DNA from: JADKHC01 sp047600805 | GTDB lineage: Bacteria > Verrucomicrobiota > Verrucomicrobiia > Opitutales > Opitutaceae | Assembly (NCBI GenBank): GCA_047600805.1 | Contig: JASGKG010000001.1 | Coordinates: forward strand, 3,844,001-3,908,000 | Reading direction: 5' to 3' | Length of the DNA: 64,000 nucleotides | Shown here: positions 17,901-25,969 of the stretch, piece after piece | Position numbering within the stretch: position 1 is the first letter of the stretch | Layout: each line of letters begins with the position of its first letter | Notes under the pieces: model-generated | Seen by the model: the letters and a program-made list of their open reading frames with translations, nothing else | The model's database searches: none | Told to the model about the DNA's origin: nothing | Made by a program: the position numbers and the translations under genes

Positions 17901-18215
17901 TTGGACCTCCGCTTCACCCAAGATATCCCGACAGTTCGCAAAGTTAAGCTGCAGCTTTTTGCCGATTTCATCAATTTCGGCACTTGGCTTAGCCGACGCT
18001 ACTTTAACTACATCGAGGAAATCAACGCCTCGACGACGAACGGCGGACTAACCCGCGCATTTGGGAACGCCTCGTACACCTCGACTGGACTCATCCGCCC
18101 AACGGTTACGACCAATCCTGATGGCACCGTTAACTTCGCTTCGGCTTCGCAAATCGCTCCTAACAACGGCGACTCCCGCTGGAAGATTGTCGCGGGCGCG
18201 AAAATCGCGTTCTAA
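14928..18215 (+). CDS. Oar-like TonB-dependent outer-membrane receptor
   Basis: 1095 residues. A signal peptide (residues 1-28, ending LHAQ) is followed by a carboxypeptidase-regulatory-like beta-sandwich (about 35-115: ITGADGAPVVGAAVTVV, TNASGRFTVSGLPVGGPFKV), then a plug domain (about 150-250: VSVRGYPQIQALGVNNRYNSITLDGAKIND, SPYDVRQSGFAGAAINAVSKSGTNEFHG-type motif) and a long C-terminal beta barrel ending in an aromatic strand (GAKIAF, terminal Phe). This architecture matches Oar/OmpA-related TonB-dependent receptors that import large ligands or act in outer-membrane protein display. No SusD-like or substrate gene lies beside it, so the ligand is unknown. Followed by a strong terminator. 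Confidence 0.9.
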   Translation: MRSLRISLTYLLAVFTALVAFNTQLHAQGMTSSSMIGFITGADGAPVVGAAVTVVHQPTNSTFTATTNASGRFTVSGLPVGGPFKVSATAENTVIRALTEIYTTLGDVTDVTLVAEPSKEDVIKMEKFEVQASSNDLDANAAGAASVLDNRRLAIQPTANRSFADLIKTNSFVSVRGYPQIQALGVNNRYNSITLDGAKINDSYGLNSSGLFSLNNPFSVDAIEQLSISLTPYDVRQSGFAGAAINAVSKSGTNEFHGTTYFVFTDHNWQGKDVFGSNIGKRSLLKERTYGFTLGGPILPNRLFFFLNFEKYYRDTVPSRPGITPDQSFLDALYAKIATLPGSPQLGSFGAAGTPRLADTKRLAKIDWNITNGQRLAVRYSDTIGKQPNFGSFSSTSFSQPVSSGSIPSSGFSNGTTSLNSNFYTLNVKEHVWAAQLFSNWTADFKTQLSYSQTEQESVRDVPVKFPEIRILNVPGVTSSGSTVTPTDNSTAIRFGTETSSQGNELRIKTRTMGGSGDYTLNDFILTAGADHEKSDYYNLFRQGSYGIFSYANLAAFIADTPAGFARAVVRTGLPTADISEFQQTGLFAQAKWQPNSRLNITVGLRGDFMKSPIAPIENVNFKNAFGVTNAGTIDGTQTIAPRFSFNIALDKERLTQVRGGAGIFLGRNPWVWISNSYGNTGVGRFNQLVTGATTPTLAQYLQGTYSNTDRSYRFDPANPIGLADVDGSASAISLITPGLKMPTIRRANLAVDRKIPALDATLSIEYVDTKQTEALFVDNMNLKPTTVGADGRQRFAGASSGTNALVPAFGNVIRTRNVGEGGSQYVSISLDRPFKKGWAYNVSYTRGHATEAQTLNSSTATSQWQFNSVFNQNAVEVARSDYEVRNRVQATLSKEFRVRKDFVTTVSLYYEGRTGQPYSFVYSGDLNGDGFNGNDLVAVPTGLDDPRFDFSGMNDTQRSAYFAFINSSGLYKNAGAHSFRNGFSTPWQNRLDLRFTQDIPTVRKVKLQLFADFINFGTWLSRRYFNYIEEINASTTNGGLTRAFGNASYTSTGLIRPTVTTNPDGTVNFASASQIAPNNGDSRWKIVAGAKIAF

Positions 18216-18240
18216 ACGAAGCTCTCGCAAGATTCTTCAA

Positions 18241-18272
18241 GGCGGCTTCCCTTTTGGGAGCCGCCTTTTTTG
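18241..18272 (+). terminator. Rho-independent terminator after the TonB-dependent receptor
   Basis: GGCGGCTTCCC and GGGAGCCGCC (one bulged base) form a stem of about ten pairs around TTTT, followed by seven T. Located 26 bases after the receptor stop. Confidence 0.85.
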
Positions 18273-18686
18273 TTCTCCACACGCAAATAGGAGCTCGTAG
18301 CCGTAGGATTATTTCCACACCGGAGCGCCCTTAGACCTGAGCGAACGGTTCGAAATTACTCTGCTCAAGATGTTTCGCAGGACAGCTGGATGCCGAGGTT
18401 TTGTGCCGAGACTGTCGGCAATCGGTGAGTAAATTCCAGCAAGTGTTTCTTGTGTCGGCCGTGCTCTTTTACTGTGTTGCCAAGTCTGCAAATCTGCCGC
18501 TGCGACAGCCCCAAACAGCCGTCTCCGGGCAGAAACACCGTCAAAAATAAATTTAGGGTAAAAGCAGTTTATTAAATAGTTTTATATATGGACGACCACA
18601 ACGGGTAGTGGTTGACAGGGTGCCTTACCACAAGCCCTAGTGTCGTCCCCTTGTCGTAACAGAGGAGTAACATTCATTTTTTCATC
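18273..18686 (+). promoter_or_regulatory. nrdJ upstream region
   Basis: About 410 bases without a supported gene. An AT-rich block (18543-18594) and a TTGACA at 18612-18617 suggest the nrdJ promoter. I looked for a cobalamin riboswitch box and for paired NrdR boxes, which often control class II ribonucleotide reductases, and could not recognise either. AGAGGAG at 18661-18667 is the only strong Shine-Dalgarno, but it lies 19 bases from the ATG. Confidence 0.4.
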
Positions 18687-20777
18687 ATGACCGCATCGTC
18701 TACCCCCGCATCACGCCCTGTTTCCCATCGTCAGAACGGTCTTCAAGACTACATCGCCATTTCGAAGTACGCCCGTTACTCCCCTGCGAAGCGTCGCCGG
18801 GAAACTTGGTCGGAGGCGGTCGCCCGTGTGCGCGACATGCACCTCACGCGCTTCAAGGATTCTTCCTTGAAAGACATCGCGCGCGATCTCATCGCCAAAG
18901 GCGAGCTTTCCGAGCAAACCGTCGCCTTGGCGGGAGAGCTTGGTTCGTTGCACGGCGGAATTTTCCAGGCTTTTGCGGGCGTGGATAACAAAGAGGTGCT
19001 GCCCTCGATGCGCAGCCTTCAATTTGGCGGCGAAGCGATTCTTTCCAAACACACGCGCATCTACAATTGCGCTTTCACGCACATCGACCGCCTCGAAGCG
19101 TTTCGCGAGAGTTTCTATCTTTTGCTCTGCGGCTGCGGTGTTGGCTTTTCGGTTCAGAAAATGCACATCGACCGGCTGCCTGCATTGGCAGTCCGCAATA
19201 AGGATGCCGCCGTCGAAACGCACACGGTTGCCGACACGATCGAAGGCTGGGCCGACGCGATGCACGCGCTGTTCGTCGCTGCGGTCGAAGGCCGTCGCGT
19301 GCAATTTGACTTCAGCTTGATCCGTCCGGCGGGTTCGCCGCTCCGCACATCCGGCGGCAAAGCTCCGGGCGCCGAGCCGTTGATGCACGCGCTCAAGCAC
19401 ATCGAGCACATCCTCGACAAGGCCGAAGGCCGCAAGATGAAGTCGATCGAGGCTTACGATTGCCTCATGTGGGCCGCCAAAGCGGTACTCTCCGGCGGTA
19501 TCCGCCGTTCCGCTACCATTTGCCTGTTCTCCGCCGACGACGAGGAGATGACGCATGCGAAGACCGCCAATTGGTTCGACACCAATCCGCAGCGCGCCGC
19601 GAGCAACAACTCCGCGGTGATCGTGCGCGGCCAGTCGACGCGCGAAGATTTCAACCGTCTCTTCGAAGCGCAGAAACAATTTGGCGAGCCTGGCTTCTAC
19701 TTCGTGGAAGATCCGGAATACGGCTCCAATCCTTGCGTCGAGATCGGCCTCAATCCTCGCCTGAAGCTCGACCAGGAAGCGATCACTCGCCTCCGTGAGC
19801 TCGGTTACCAAGGCGAACTCAAGGAAGGCGAAACGCTTTCCGGCTTCCAATTCTGCAATCTCACGACGCTTTCCGCGGCCGTTGCCGAGACACCGGAAAA
19901 GTTTTACAAGCTCTGCGCGAAAGCTGCTCTCATCGGCACGCTGCAGGCCGGCTACACCGATTTCAATTACCTCTCGCCAGTGGGTCGGCTTGTGACCGAG
20001 CGTGAGGCTTTGCTGGGCGTTTCGATTTGCGGCATCCTTGATCGTCCTGACGTGCTCCTCAATCCGGACGTTTTGAAGCAAGGCGCCGAAGTCGTCAAAG
20101 CGGTCAACTTGATCGTCGCGAAAGCGATCGGCATTCGTCCCGCGGCTCGCACGACGTGTGTGAAGCCCGAAGGCACTGCGAGCCTCCTCCTTGGCACGAG
20201 CAGCGGTCTGCACCCGCACCACTCGGTGCGCTATTTCCGCCGCGTGCAGACGAATGTCTACGATCCGATCTACAAGCATTTCAAGAAGAGCAACGCGCAC
20301 ATGTGCGAAGAGAGCATTTACGATCCGCACAAGCGCACGGAGTTGATCACGTTCCCCGTGGAAGGCCCGGCGTTCGGTATTTATCGCGAGGATGTTTCCG
20401 CGCTGCAGCACCTCGATTATATTCGCACGGTGCAGCAGAACTGGGTTCAAGCCGGCCGTCGCCACGAAGAGTTCTCTCCAGGGTTGCACCACAACGTGTC
20501 TTGCACGGTGACCGTGCGCCGCGACGAATGGGACGATGTGGCTGAGTACATTTGGAACCACCGCGATATCTTCACCGGCATCGCGCTTCTTCAGGACAGC
20601 GGCGACAAGGCTTACGCCCAAGCTCCGCGTGAGTCGGTTGCTTCTCCTGAAGACATCGAGAAGTGGAACAAGCTTGTCTACAACCGGGTTGACTACACCG
20701 AGCTGTGCGAGGACGAAGACATCACTGAGCTCAAGCAGGTCGCTGCCTGCGCGGGTGGTGCCTGCGAACTCGTCTGA
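18687..20777 (+). CDS. nrdJ: adenosylcobalamin-dependent (class II) ribonucleoside-triphosphate reductase
   Basis: 696 residues of the monomeric B12-dependent RNR type (Lactobacillus RTPR-like), which makes deoxynucleotides using a cobalamin-derived thiyl radical. Seen: MRSLQFGGEAILSKHTRIYNCAFTHID near the substrate site, LLLCGCGVGFSVQ, SGGIRRSAT, NNSAVIV, the active-site NPCVEIGLNP motif, CNLTTLSAAVAE, and TCVKPEGTASLLLGTSSGLHPHHS. The C-terminus CAGGACELV has the CxxxxC pair that re-reduces the active site. The size is typical of RTPRs (about 700-740). The annotated ATG at 18687 is preceded by an in-frame ATT at 18672 that is better placed relative to AGAGGAG; ATG is retained as the conventional choice. 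Confidence 0.95.
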   Translation: MTASSTPASRPVSHRQNGLQDYIAISKYARYSPAKRRRETWSEAVARVRDMHLTRFKDSSLKDIARDLIAKGELSEQTVALAGELGSLHGGIFQAFAGVDNKEVLPSMRSLQFGGEAILSKHTRIYNCAFTHIDRLEAFRESFYLLLCGCGVGFSVQKMHIDRLPALAVRNKDAAVETHTVADTIEGWADAMHALFVAAVEGRRVQFDFSLIRPAGSPLRTSGGKAPGAEPLMHALKHIEHILDKAEGRKMKSIEAYDCLMWAAKAVLSGGIRRSATICLFSADDEEMTHAKTANWFDTNPQRAASNNSAVIVRGQSTREDFNRLFEAQKQFGEPGFYFVEDPEYGSNPCVEIGLNPRLKLDQEAITRLRELGYQGELKEGETLSGFQFCNLTTLSAAVAETPEKFYKLCAKAALIGTLQAGYTDFNYLSPVGRLVTEREALLGVSICGILDRPDVLLNPDVLKQGAEVVKAVNLIVAKAIGIRPAARTTCVKPEGTASLLLGTSSGLHPHHSVRYFRRVQTNVYDPIYKHFKKSNAHMCEESIYDPHKRTELITFPVEGPAFGIYREDVSALQHLDYIRTVQQNWVQAGRRHEEFSPGLHHNVSCTVTVRRDEWDDVAEYIWNHRDIFTGIALLQDSGDKAYAQAPRESVASPEDIEKWNKLVYNRVDYTELCEDEDITELKQVAACAGGACELV

Positions 20778-20815
20778 TCGGGCGGCTCATTGTTGCGGAG
20801 CCGACCGGCGATACA

Positions 20816-20850
20816 AAAGAAGCGCGGTGAAAACCGCGCTTCTTTGTTTT
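20816..20850 (+). terminator. Rho-independent terminator after nrdJ
   Basis: Perfect 13-base-pair stem (AAAGAAGCGCGGT / ACCGCGCTTCTTT) with a GAAA tetraloop and a following T-rich tail. The flanking A and T tracts make it usable in both directions, also serving the convergent gene ending at 20868. Confidence 0.88.
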
Positions 20851-20867
20851 TAGAGATAATAGCCAGT

Positions 20868-21416
20868 TTAGACGGATGCAGGGAGCAGGCGTGTGACCAT
20901 GGCGCGGGCGTCGTCGGCGAGTTTGTGCTCGGGGAAAAAGCGCGCGTAGGTGCTTTCGACGCTGTCGACCGAGTCGAGGCCAGCTTTCTCGATGAGAAAC
21001 GCCAAGTCGTGCCGGTCGGCGGTCGCCGGAACGACCTGCCCTTGGCAAATGTGGAGTTTCATTGCGAGCAGGTGCTCTGGTTCGGCAAGTGACAATACCA
21101 GGCTCGGCCCGAATTCCTGAAGGTGCGGTTGTCCGCGGGCGGCGGTGAGCGCGAGGTAAAACTTCACGTCTTCTTCGAGCCAGTCGGCGGGCAGGCGTTG
21201 CTCGCTGGCAACTTGGCGCACCAGGGCGGCGGCGCGTGTGCTCGATTCCACGGCTTTGCTCGTCGATAGCTGGTCGCGCCCGACGGCGTAGACCACGGTG
21301 ATGATTTGTCCGTGGCAGAGCGCGATCTCGAGAGCGACTTTTTCGGAGTCGGCGAGCTCGGCCAGGCGGCGAAGCGCGCGGTTAATACGACGAGGCGACA
21401 TGATGCTGTAGGGCAT
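20868..21416 (-). CDS. degenerate nucleotidyltransferase-like protein (DUF6036-type)
   Basis: 182 residues. The C-terminal pattern (RQVASEQRLPADWLEEDVKFYL, then LVLSLAEPEHLLAMKL and DRHDLAFLIEKAGL) matches DUF6036-type proteins, relatives of AbiEii-like nucleotidyltransferases, in which helices with LPxDWL and PExLLAMKL are constant. In intact members a GGAAV strand and a TxDxD-type metal site precede these; here the corresponding segment reads CHGQIITVVYAVGRDQLSTSKAVES, so the catalytic acids appear lost. The protein is therefore probably not an active transferase. It starts only five bases after the YoaK stop, in the same operon. Two ATGs (21416, 21401) are possible starts. Confidence 0.55.
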   Translation of the reverse strand: MPYSIMSPRRINRALRRLAELADSEKVALEIALCHGQIITVVYAVGRDQLSTSKAVESSTRAAALVRQVASEQRLPADWLEEDVKFYLALTAARGQPHLQEFGPSLVLSLAEPEHLLAMKLHICQGQVVPATADRHDLAFLIEKAGLDSVDSVESTYARFFPEHKLADDARAMVTRLLPASV

Positions 21417-21421
21417 GACGA

Positions 21422-22183
21422 TTATTCTCCTGAAATTCTGTTTTGTGGGATGTGTGAAGAGTGACGGAGCGGCGCGTTGGGGAGGTCTTTCAAGAAAGAC
21501 TCTTCCGCGCGGCGGTGTTGCTGCCGTTCGATTTGTTTAAAGATGGCGTATCCCAGGCCCGTGCAGCCGGCGAGGGTCGCGGGGAAGAGCAGCGTGCTGT
21601 AGCCGATTTTCGAATACCCGAGTGAGCCGAAATATGCGCCGCTGAGAAAACCTGTCAGAAGCACGCCGTAGAGTTGGAACCGGCGCCATTCCACCGCCTG
21701 TCCGCGCAAAAGGTGACCGCAAGCGATACCTAGGTCGGTGATCATGCCGGTGACGTGCGTGGTGCGGATGACTGCGCCGCTGTAGCTGGTGGCCATCGCA
21801 TTTTGGAGGCCGCAGGCCATCGCGGCGAAGTAGTCGCCTGCACGCAGGTCCAGGCGAAGCAGGTGGGCGGCGGCGAACAGAAGCACCGATTCGATGGCAA
21901 GCACCACGCCGTAACGGCGCCCGGCTTTTAAGGTAGATTGGCGAATGATGCAGCCGCTCAGCAGTGCGCCGAAGAAGAACGACGCGACCACGCTGAGCGT
22001 GCGCAGAACAAGATCGGTATCACGGCTCGCGAGATCGAGTCCGAGCATCGTGACGGTGCCGGACATATGGCTCACGGCCTGGTGAAAAACGCCGAGAAGC
22101 CCGATCGCGTTGATGCAACCGCCAATCAACGCGAGAGAGAATCCGCCGACGAGAATCCAAAGTGGGATTTCTTTTTTTAACAT
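21422..22183 (-). CDS. YoaK family (DUF1275) membrane protein
   Basis: 253 residues with about six membrane helices. Family signatures: the first helix with GGxxNAIGLLGVFHQAVSHMSGTVTMLG (DUF1275 proteins carry a conserved glycine-rich TM1 and a THxTG/SHMSG motif), later CGLQNAMATSYSGAVIRTTHVTGMITDLGIACG, the diagnostic QNA...RTTHVTG...DLG block. Function of the family is unknown; a transporter role is suspected. The ATG at 22183 is preferred over one at 22219 because the extra residues are not conserved-looking; a moderate AAGAAAGA precedes it. It is followed almost directly by the DUF6036-like gene. Confidence 0.85.
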   Translation of the reverse strand: MLKKEIPLWILVGGFSLALIGGCINAIGLLGVFHQAVSHMSGTVTMLGLDLASRDTDLVLRTLSVVASFFFGALLSGCIIRQSTLKAGRRYGVVLAIESVLLFAAAHLLRLDLRAGDYFAAMACGLQNAMATSYSGAVIRTTHVTGMITDLGIACGHLLRGQAVEWRRFQLYGVLLTGFLSGAYFGSLGYSKIGYSTLLFPATLAGCTGLGYAIFKQIERQQHRRAEESFLKDLPNAPLRHSSHIPQNRISGE

Positions 22184-22433
22184 GGAAAATCTTTCTTCGA
22201 AATACGCGCAACGCCTCAAACGACCGGTCCTTCGACCGGGGAGCGTCTCTTGAGACCAAGGTGCGTTAGCGAGATCTCAGCAGCGAGTGTCCTCCCCGCG
22301 GAGTATTAAGGGAGCGGGGCTGCTCAGTTTCTGCTGGAGGAATGCGCGCGAGGAGGGGTGCCGCGACGCGAAGGTCGCGGTGGCGTGCATGGGATGAAGC
22401 GCTTGGCGCTTGTAAGTGGTTGAGATAAACATC

Positions 22434-24188
22434 TCAGGAAAGGGTTGAGGTGGCGGGTGCGGCCTGAACACCGTGGTGTTTTCGCAACACCTCGCGTGCG
22501 CGAACGAGCGCGTCGTCGAAATGGGCGCGGATATTGGGGCGGCCGATTTTTTCAATGAAGCCGGCTTTGGCCAGTAGCTGCAGAGGCTGGCGATGCGGAC
22601 CGCTCAAAATCACAACGCCGCCGGCGGCATGAATGCGTTCGATGATGCTCTCGAGGACGTTTAGAGCCGTAGCATCCATCGCTGGCACGAGCTGCATCCG
22701 CAAAATCAATACGCGAGGAAGCTTTTCAACGCGTAGCAGCGCGCTTTCCATTTTCTCGGCTGCGCCGAAAAAGAATGGTCCGAAAATACGGTAAACCAAC
22801 ACGCCTTCAGGAATTTCTTTGCCGTGGGCGATTTGTTCCTGAGTTTCTAGTTCGTCATGGGTGGTGACGAGCGAGACTTCCGTCGTATCCGCCATGCGTC
22901 GGATGAAAAGCATCGCGGCCAGCACCATTCCGACCTCCACCGCCACCACCAGATCGAAAACGACGGTCAGAGCCATCGTGGTGACGAGGACGACGGCGTC
23001 GCTGCGCGGCATCTGCTTGAGACGGGCCAGTTCATGCCATTCGCCCATGCGATAGGCGACCATGACGAGCACGGCAGCGATGGCGGCCATGGGGACGAAT
23101 TGCGCGTAGCGCGAGAAAACGAGGACGATCAGCAGCAGCGTGATGGCGTGGACGATGCCGGCGACAGGCGTGCGGCCGCCGCTGCGGATGTTTGCGGAAG
23201 TGCGAGCGATTGCGCCGGTGGCGGGCAGCCCGCAGAAAAACGGGCAGGCGATATTCGCGAGACCTTGAGCCATGAGCTCGGTGTTCGCGTCGTGTTTGTC
23301 GTTGACCAAACTATCGGCGACCACTGCTGAAAGCAGAGATTCTATGGCGCCCAGCAGGGCGATGGTCGTGGCCGGGGCGATCAAATCTCGCATGCGAGCG
23401 AGAGAGAATGCCGGCAGTGTAAACGGTGGCAGCTGGTTAGGTATGGCGTGCGGGCCGAACTTCGAGCCCACCGTTGCGACGTGATAAATTTGATCCCAGC
23501 TGAGCAAAGTGACGGCTCCGGTCGCCACGATCAGGGCAATGATCGACCCCGGCAACCGCCTCCAGCCGAGTCGCGGCCAAAAATAAATGAAAAGCGCGCA
23601 GACGATCCCGACGATTGCGGTGAGCGGATTGATCTGCGGAATGTGTTGGATGAGCCACGGGATTTTTTCGAGAAACTCGCGGGGTGGCGTAGTTTCGCTT
23701 TGAATACCGAGAAATTCTGTGGCCTGGCTCGCCATGATGGTAATCGCGATGCCAGTCGTGAAGCCGCTCGTCACGGGGTACGGAATGAACTTGATCAACG
23801 TGCCCATACGCGTGAGGCCCATCAGGAGTAGAATCGCGCCGGCCATGATCGTCGAAAGGAGCAAGCCGTCGTAGCCGTAGCGTTCGACGATCAACAGCAC
23901 CACCGGGATAAACGCGGCCGTTGGGCCGCCGATTTGCACGCGGCTGCCACCAAATGCTGAGATGATAAAGCCGGCGATGATCGCCGTGAAGAGGCCTACC
24001 GCGGGCGCCGGAAACGGTGTGGCGACGCCGGTGGGAACACTCGCCACGCCCAACGCAAGCGCGAGGGGCAACGCGATCAGGCCAACCGTGATGCCTGAAA
24101 GCCCGTCACGAAAGAGCTCCGCACGTCCATACTTCTCGCGCGCGAGTTCGGTAATGCGTGGCTGGAAGCGTGCGCCAAACAGCTTCAT
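22434..24188 (-). CDS. SulP family anion transporter with STAS domain
   Basis: 584 residues. Transmembrane part (about 25-430) begins with DGLSGITVGLIALPLALALGVASVP, the SulP signature, followed by GGSRVQIGGPTAAFIPV and FTTGIAITIMASQ. A cytoplasmic STAS domain (about 455-565) contains LILRMQLVPAMDATALNVLESI, close to the anti-sigma-factor-antagonist core. SulP proteins move sulfate, bicarbonate, C4-dicarboxylates or other anions across the inner membrane; nothing nearby identifies the substrate. A divergent sigma-54 activator gene starts about 390 bases away and could regulate it. Codon positions and length are normal for the family. Confidence 0.92.
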   Translation of the reverse strand: MKLFGARFQPRITELAREKYGRAELFRDGLSGITVGLIALPLALALGVASVPTGVATPFPAPAVGLFTAIIAGFIISAFGGSRVQIGGPTAAFIPVVLLIVERYGYDGLLLSTIMAGAILLLMGLTRMGTLIKFIPYPVTSGFTTGIAITIMASQATEFLGIQSETTPPREFLEKIPWLIQHIPQINPLTAIVGIVCALFIYFWPRLGWRRLPGSIIALIVATGAVTLLSWDQIYHVATVGSKFGPHAIPNQLPPFTLPAFSLARMRDLIAPATTIALLGAIESLLSAVVADSLVNDKHDANTELMAQGLANIACPFFCGLPATGAIARTSANIRSGGRTPVAGIVHAITLLLIVLVFSRYAQFVPMAAIAAVLVMVAYRMGEWHELARLKQMPRSDAVVLVTTMALTVVFDLVVAVEVGMVLAAMLFIRRMADTTEVSLVTTHDELETQEQIAHGKEIPEGVLVYRIFGPFFFGAAEKMESALLRVEKLPRVLILRMQLVPAMDATALNVLESIIERIHAAGGVVILSGPHRQPLQLLAKAGFIEKIGRPNIRAHFDDALVRAREVLRKHHGVQAAPATSTLS

Positions 24189-24581
24189 GGCTTAGCGTCC
24201 GATCCTGTCTGAAACCTCGCAGGCCGGTTCGCGGCTCCGATCGGAAGAAGCTAGTTTGTGCGACGCGAAAGCGGGGAGCTTTTGCCTTAACGCCGCGATT
24301 TGAGCTTCGATTAATTTTCGTTTGGCACTGTTGGACGGCAACAAGGACGCTTCTTCACTGAGCCATTTCAGTGAGCAGAGATTTTGTTCAATGTCGCCTT
24401 GGTGCATTTCGAGACATACAGCGGGACTCCTGCCAAAATCGGGTTGATGGTTGTAACTCGTTGCCGGTGAGTTTGGAAAACATTCCGGAATGACCCCGAT
24501 AAGCTTATCTTGGCTTCTCAAAACGTGCTGAAATGCAAAATTTGCATAGCAAAGAAGGTAAATTTTGCAGAGAATTTGCCG
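24189..24581. promoter_or_regulatory. Divergent promoter region of sulP and the sigma-54 activator
   Basis: About 390 bases. Near its right end lies a 15-base dyad ATGCAAA-A-TTTGCAT (24533-24547) followed by two more AAATTTTGCA/GAATTTGCC-like half sites, an arrangement like an operator. TGGCAC occurs at 24327-24332 but no TTGCA follows at the right spacing, so I do not call a sigma-54 promoter. Confidence 0.35.
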
Positions 24582-25964
24582 GTGAATCCCACCAACATTA
24601 CAGTCGGCGTACTGGACCGGAATCCTGAGGATCTTTCTACCCTCACCGCGATGCTGGAGGATGTGGGGTACCGGGTGCTCGCGTCTTCGACGGAGGCGCA
24701 TATCGAGCGCTATGCCGCGACCGAGCCGCTCAACCTCATCGTCAAAGGTTTCGATGCGGGCCACGCGGACGTTCCAGACTTCTTGAAAAGGATTCGCTCT
24801 ATTTCTCCCGACACGGAATTTATTTTGTGTGGCCGAGGTGGTTCGGTGGCCGAGGCGGTCGAAGCGATGCATCAGGGCGCGCGCGACTACCTTGTGAAAC
24901 CGGTGCAAGCGGAGGCTTTGCGTGAAGCGGTGGAGCGAGCGTTGGACCGACAGGCGCTGGTGGCGGAAGATCCGAAGTTGCGGCGCAGTTTGAAACGGCG
25001 CAGTTCGCCCGACGTGTTTGTGGGCACGAGCGTTCGGATGCGCAGCATCGCTGAAACAGTGGCCGAGGTAGCCACCACGAACGTTCCGGTGCTGGTGACT
25101 GGCGATAGCGGTACGGGTAAAGAACTCGTCGCGCGCGCACTGCACGACCGCAGCTTGCGAAAGCATGGGCCCTTCGTGGCGATCAATTGCGCCGGCCTTC
25201 CGGATAATCTCATCGAATCCGAATTGTTCGGCCATGTGCGCGGCGCATTCACGGGAGCGATCAGCGATCGGCCGGGTGCGTTTCAGCATGCTAACGGCGG
25301 AACGCTGTTTCTGGACGAAATCGGCGACCTCAGCCTGAAAGGGCAGGGCGATTTGTTGCGCGTTCTAGAAGACGGCGTTTTTCGCCCGGTTGGGAGCACT
25401 CGGCCGATTCGTGCGGATGTGCGCATTGTTGCCGCCACCAATCGCGATTTAGTGAAATTTAGTTACGAGGGACGGTTTCGGGAAGATCTGCTCTTTCGCC
25501 TGAACATCGTGGAGTTGCATCTTCCGCCGCTGCGGGAGCGGCCGGAGGATATTCCGGCGCTGGTGGATTCGTTTAACGCACATTTCTCCGCGCGGCACGG
25601 TCGGAAGAAAAAAGTATTCACCGACGAGTTTCTCGCCGTTCTGATGCGGCACCGTTGGCCGGGAAATATTCGTCAACTCCGCAATCTGATCGAACGGATC
25701 ATTGTCACCGTGCGCTCGAGCAAGATCGGACCCGAGCACGCTCCGCACATGCCGACTGCGGTCGTAGCGGAAGGCGCCCCCGTTCTTTTCCCGGTTCAGG
25801 CTGGTTCGAGTATCGCCGAGGTTGAAGCGCGTCTGATTCGCGAAACGCTCACACGCGTCACCAGCAACCGGCGCGAAGCCGCGCAAATTCTTGGCATCAG
25901 TCCGCGGGCGCTCGCTTACAAAATCAAACTGCTGCACATCGCCCCGTCTCCGAAGCAGCCGTAG
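24582..25964 (+). CDS. sigma-54-dependent transcriptional activator with atypical receiver domain (NtrC-like)
   Basis: About 460 residues. Receiver-like domain (residues about 5-120), AAA+ domain (about 145-375) and a Fis-type helix-turn-helix (NRREAAQILGISPRALAYKI). The AAA+ part is intact: Walker A GDSGTGKE, the sigma-54-contacting GAFTGA loop, Walker B GGTLFLDEIGDL, and arginine fingers in FREDLLFRLN. In the receiver, the KP motif (DYLVKPV) is kept, but the usual phospho-acceptor Asp is replaced: the third strand reads LNLIVKGFDAG where LILLDxxLPG would be expected. Activation by phosphotransfer is therefore doubtful. The open frame extends to a TTG at 24510; the GTG at 24582 just before the receiver is preferred. 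Divergent from sulP. Confidence 0.85.
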   Translation: MNPTNITVGVLDRNPEDLSTLTAMLEDVGYRVLASSTEAHIERYAATEPLNLIVKGFDAGHADVPDFLKRIRSISPDTEFILCGRGGSVAEAVEAMHQGARDYLVKPVQAEALREAVERALDRQALVAEDPKLRRSLKRRSSPDVFVGTSVRMRSIAETVAEVATTNVPVLVTGDSGTGKELVARALHDRSLRKHGPFVAINCAGLPDNLIESELFGHVRGAFTGAISDRPGAFQHANGGTLFLDEIGDLSLKGQGDLLRVLEDGVFRPVGSTRPIRADVRIVAATNRDLVKFSYEGRFREDLLFRLNIVELHLPPLRERPEDIPALVDSFNAHFSARHGRKKKVFTDEFLAVLMRHRWPGNIRQLRNLIERIIVTVRSSKIGPEHAPHMPTAVVAEGAPVLFPVQAGSSIAEVEARLIRETLTRVTSNRREAAQILGISPRALAYKIKLLHIAPSPKQP

Positions 25965-25969
25965 GCTGC

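Noticed and set aside
18590..18686. Cobalamin riboswitch upstream of nrdJ
   Set aside because: No recognisable B12 box or characteristic fold could be identified by eye.
18711..20621. 636-codon open frame antisense to nrdJ
   Set aside because: It is the mirror of the strongly conserved nrdJ frame, caused by GC-rich codon usage; no motif or ribosome binding site.
24327..24345. Sigma-54 promoter for the activator or sulP
   Set aside because: TGGCAC is present but the -12 element does not follow at the required spacing.
24192..25289. 365-codon frame antisense to the sigma-54 activator
   Set aside because: Overlaps an intact AAA+ gene in the opposite sense; no motif.
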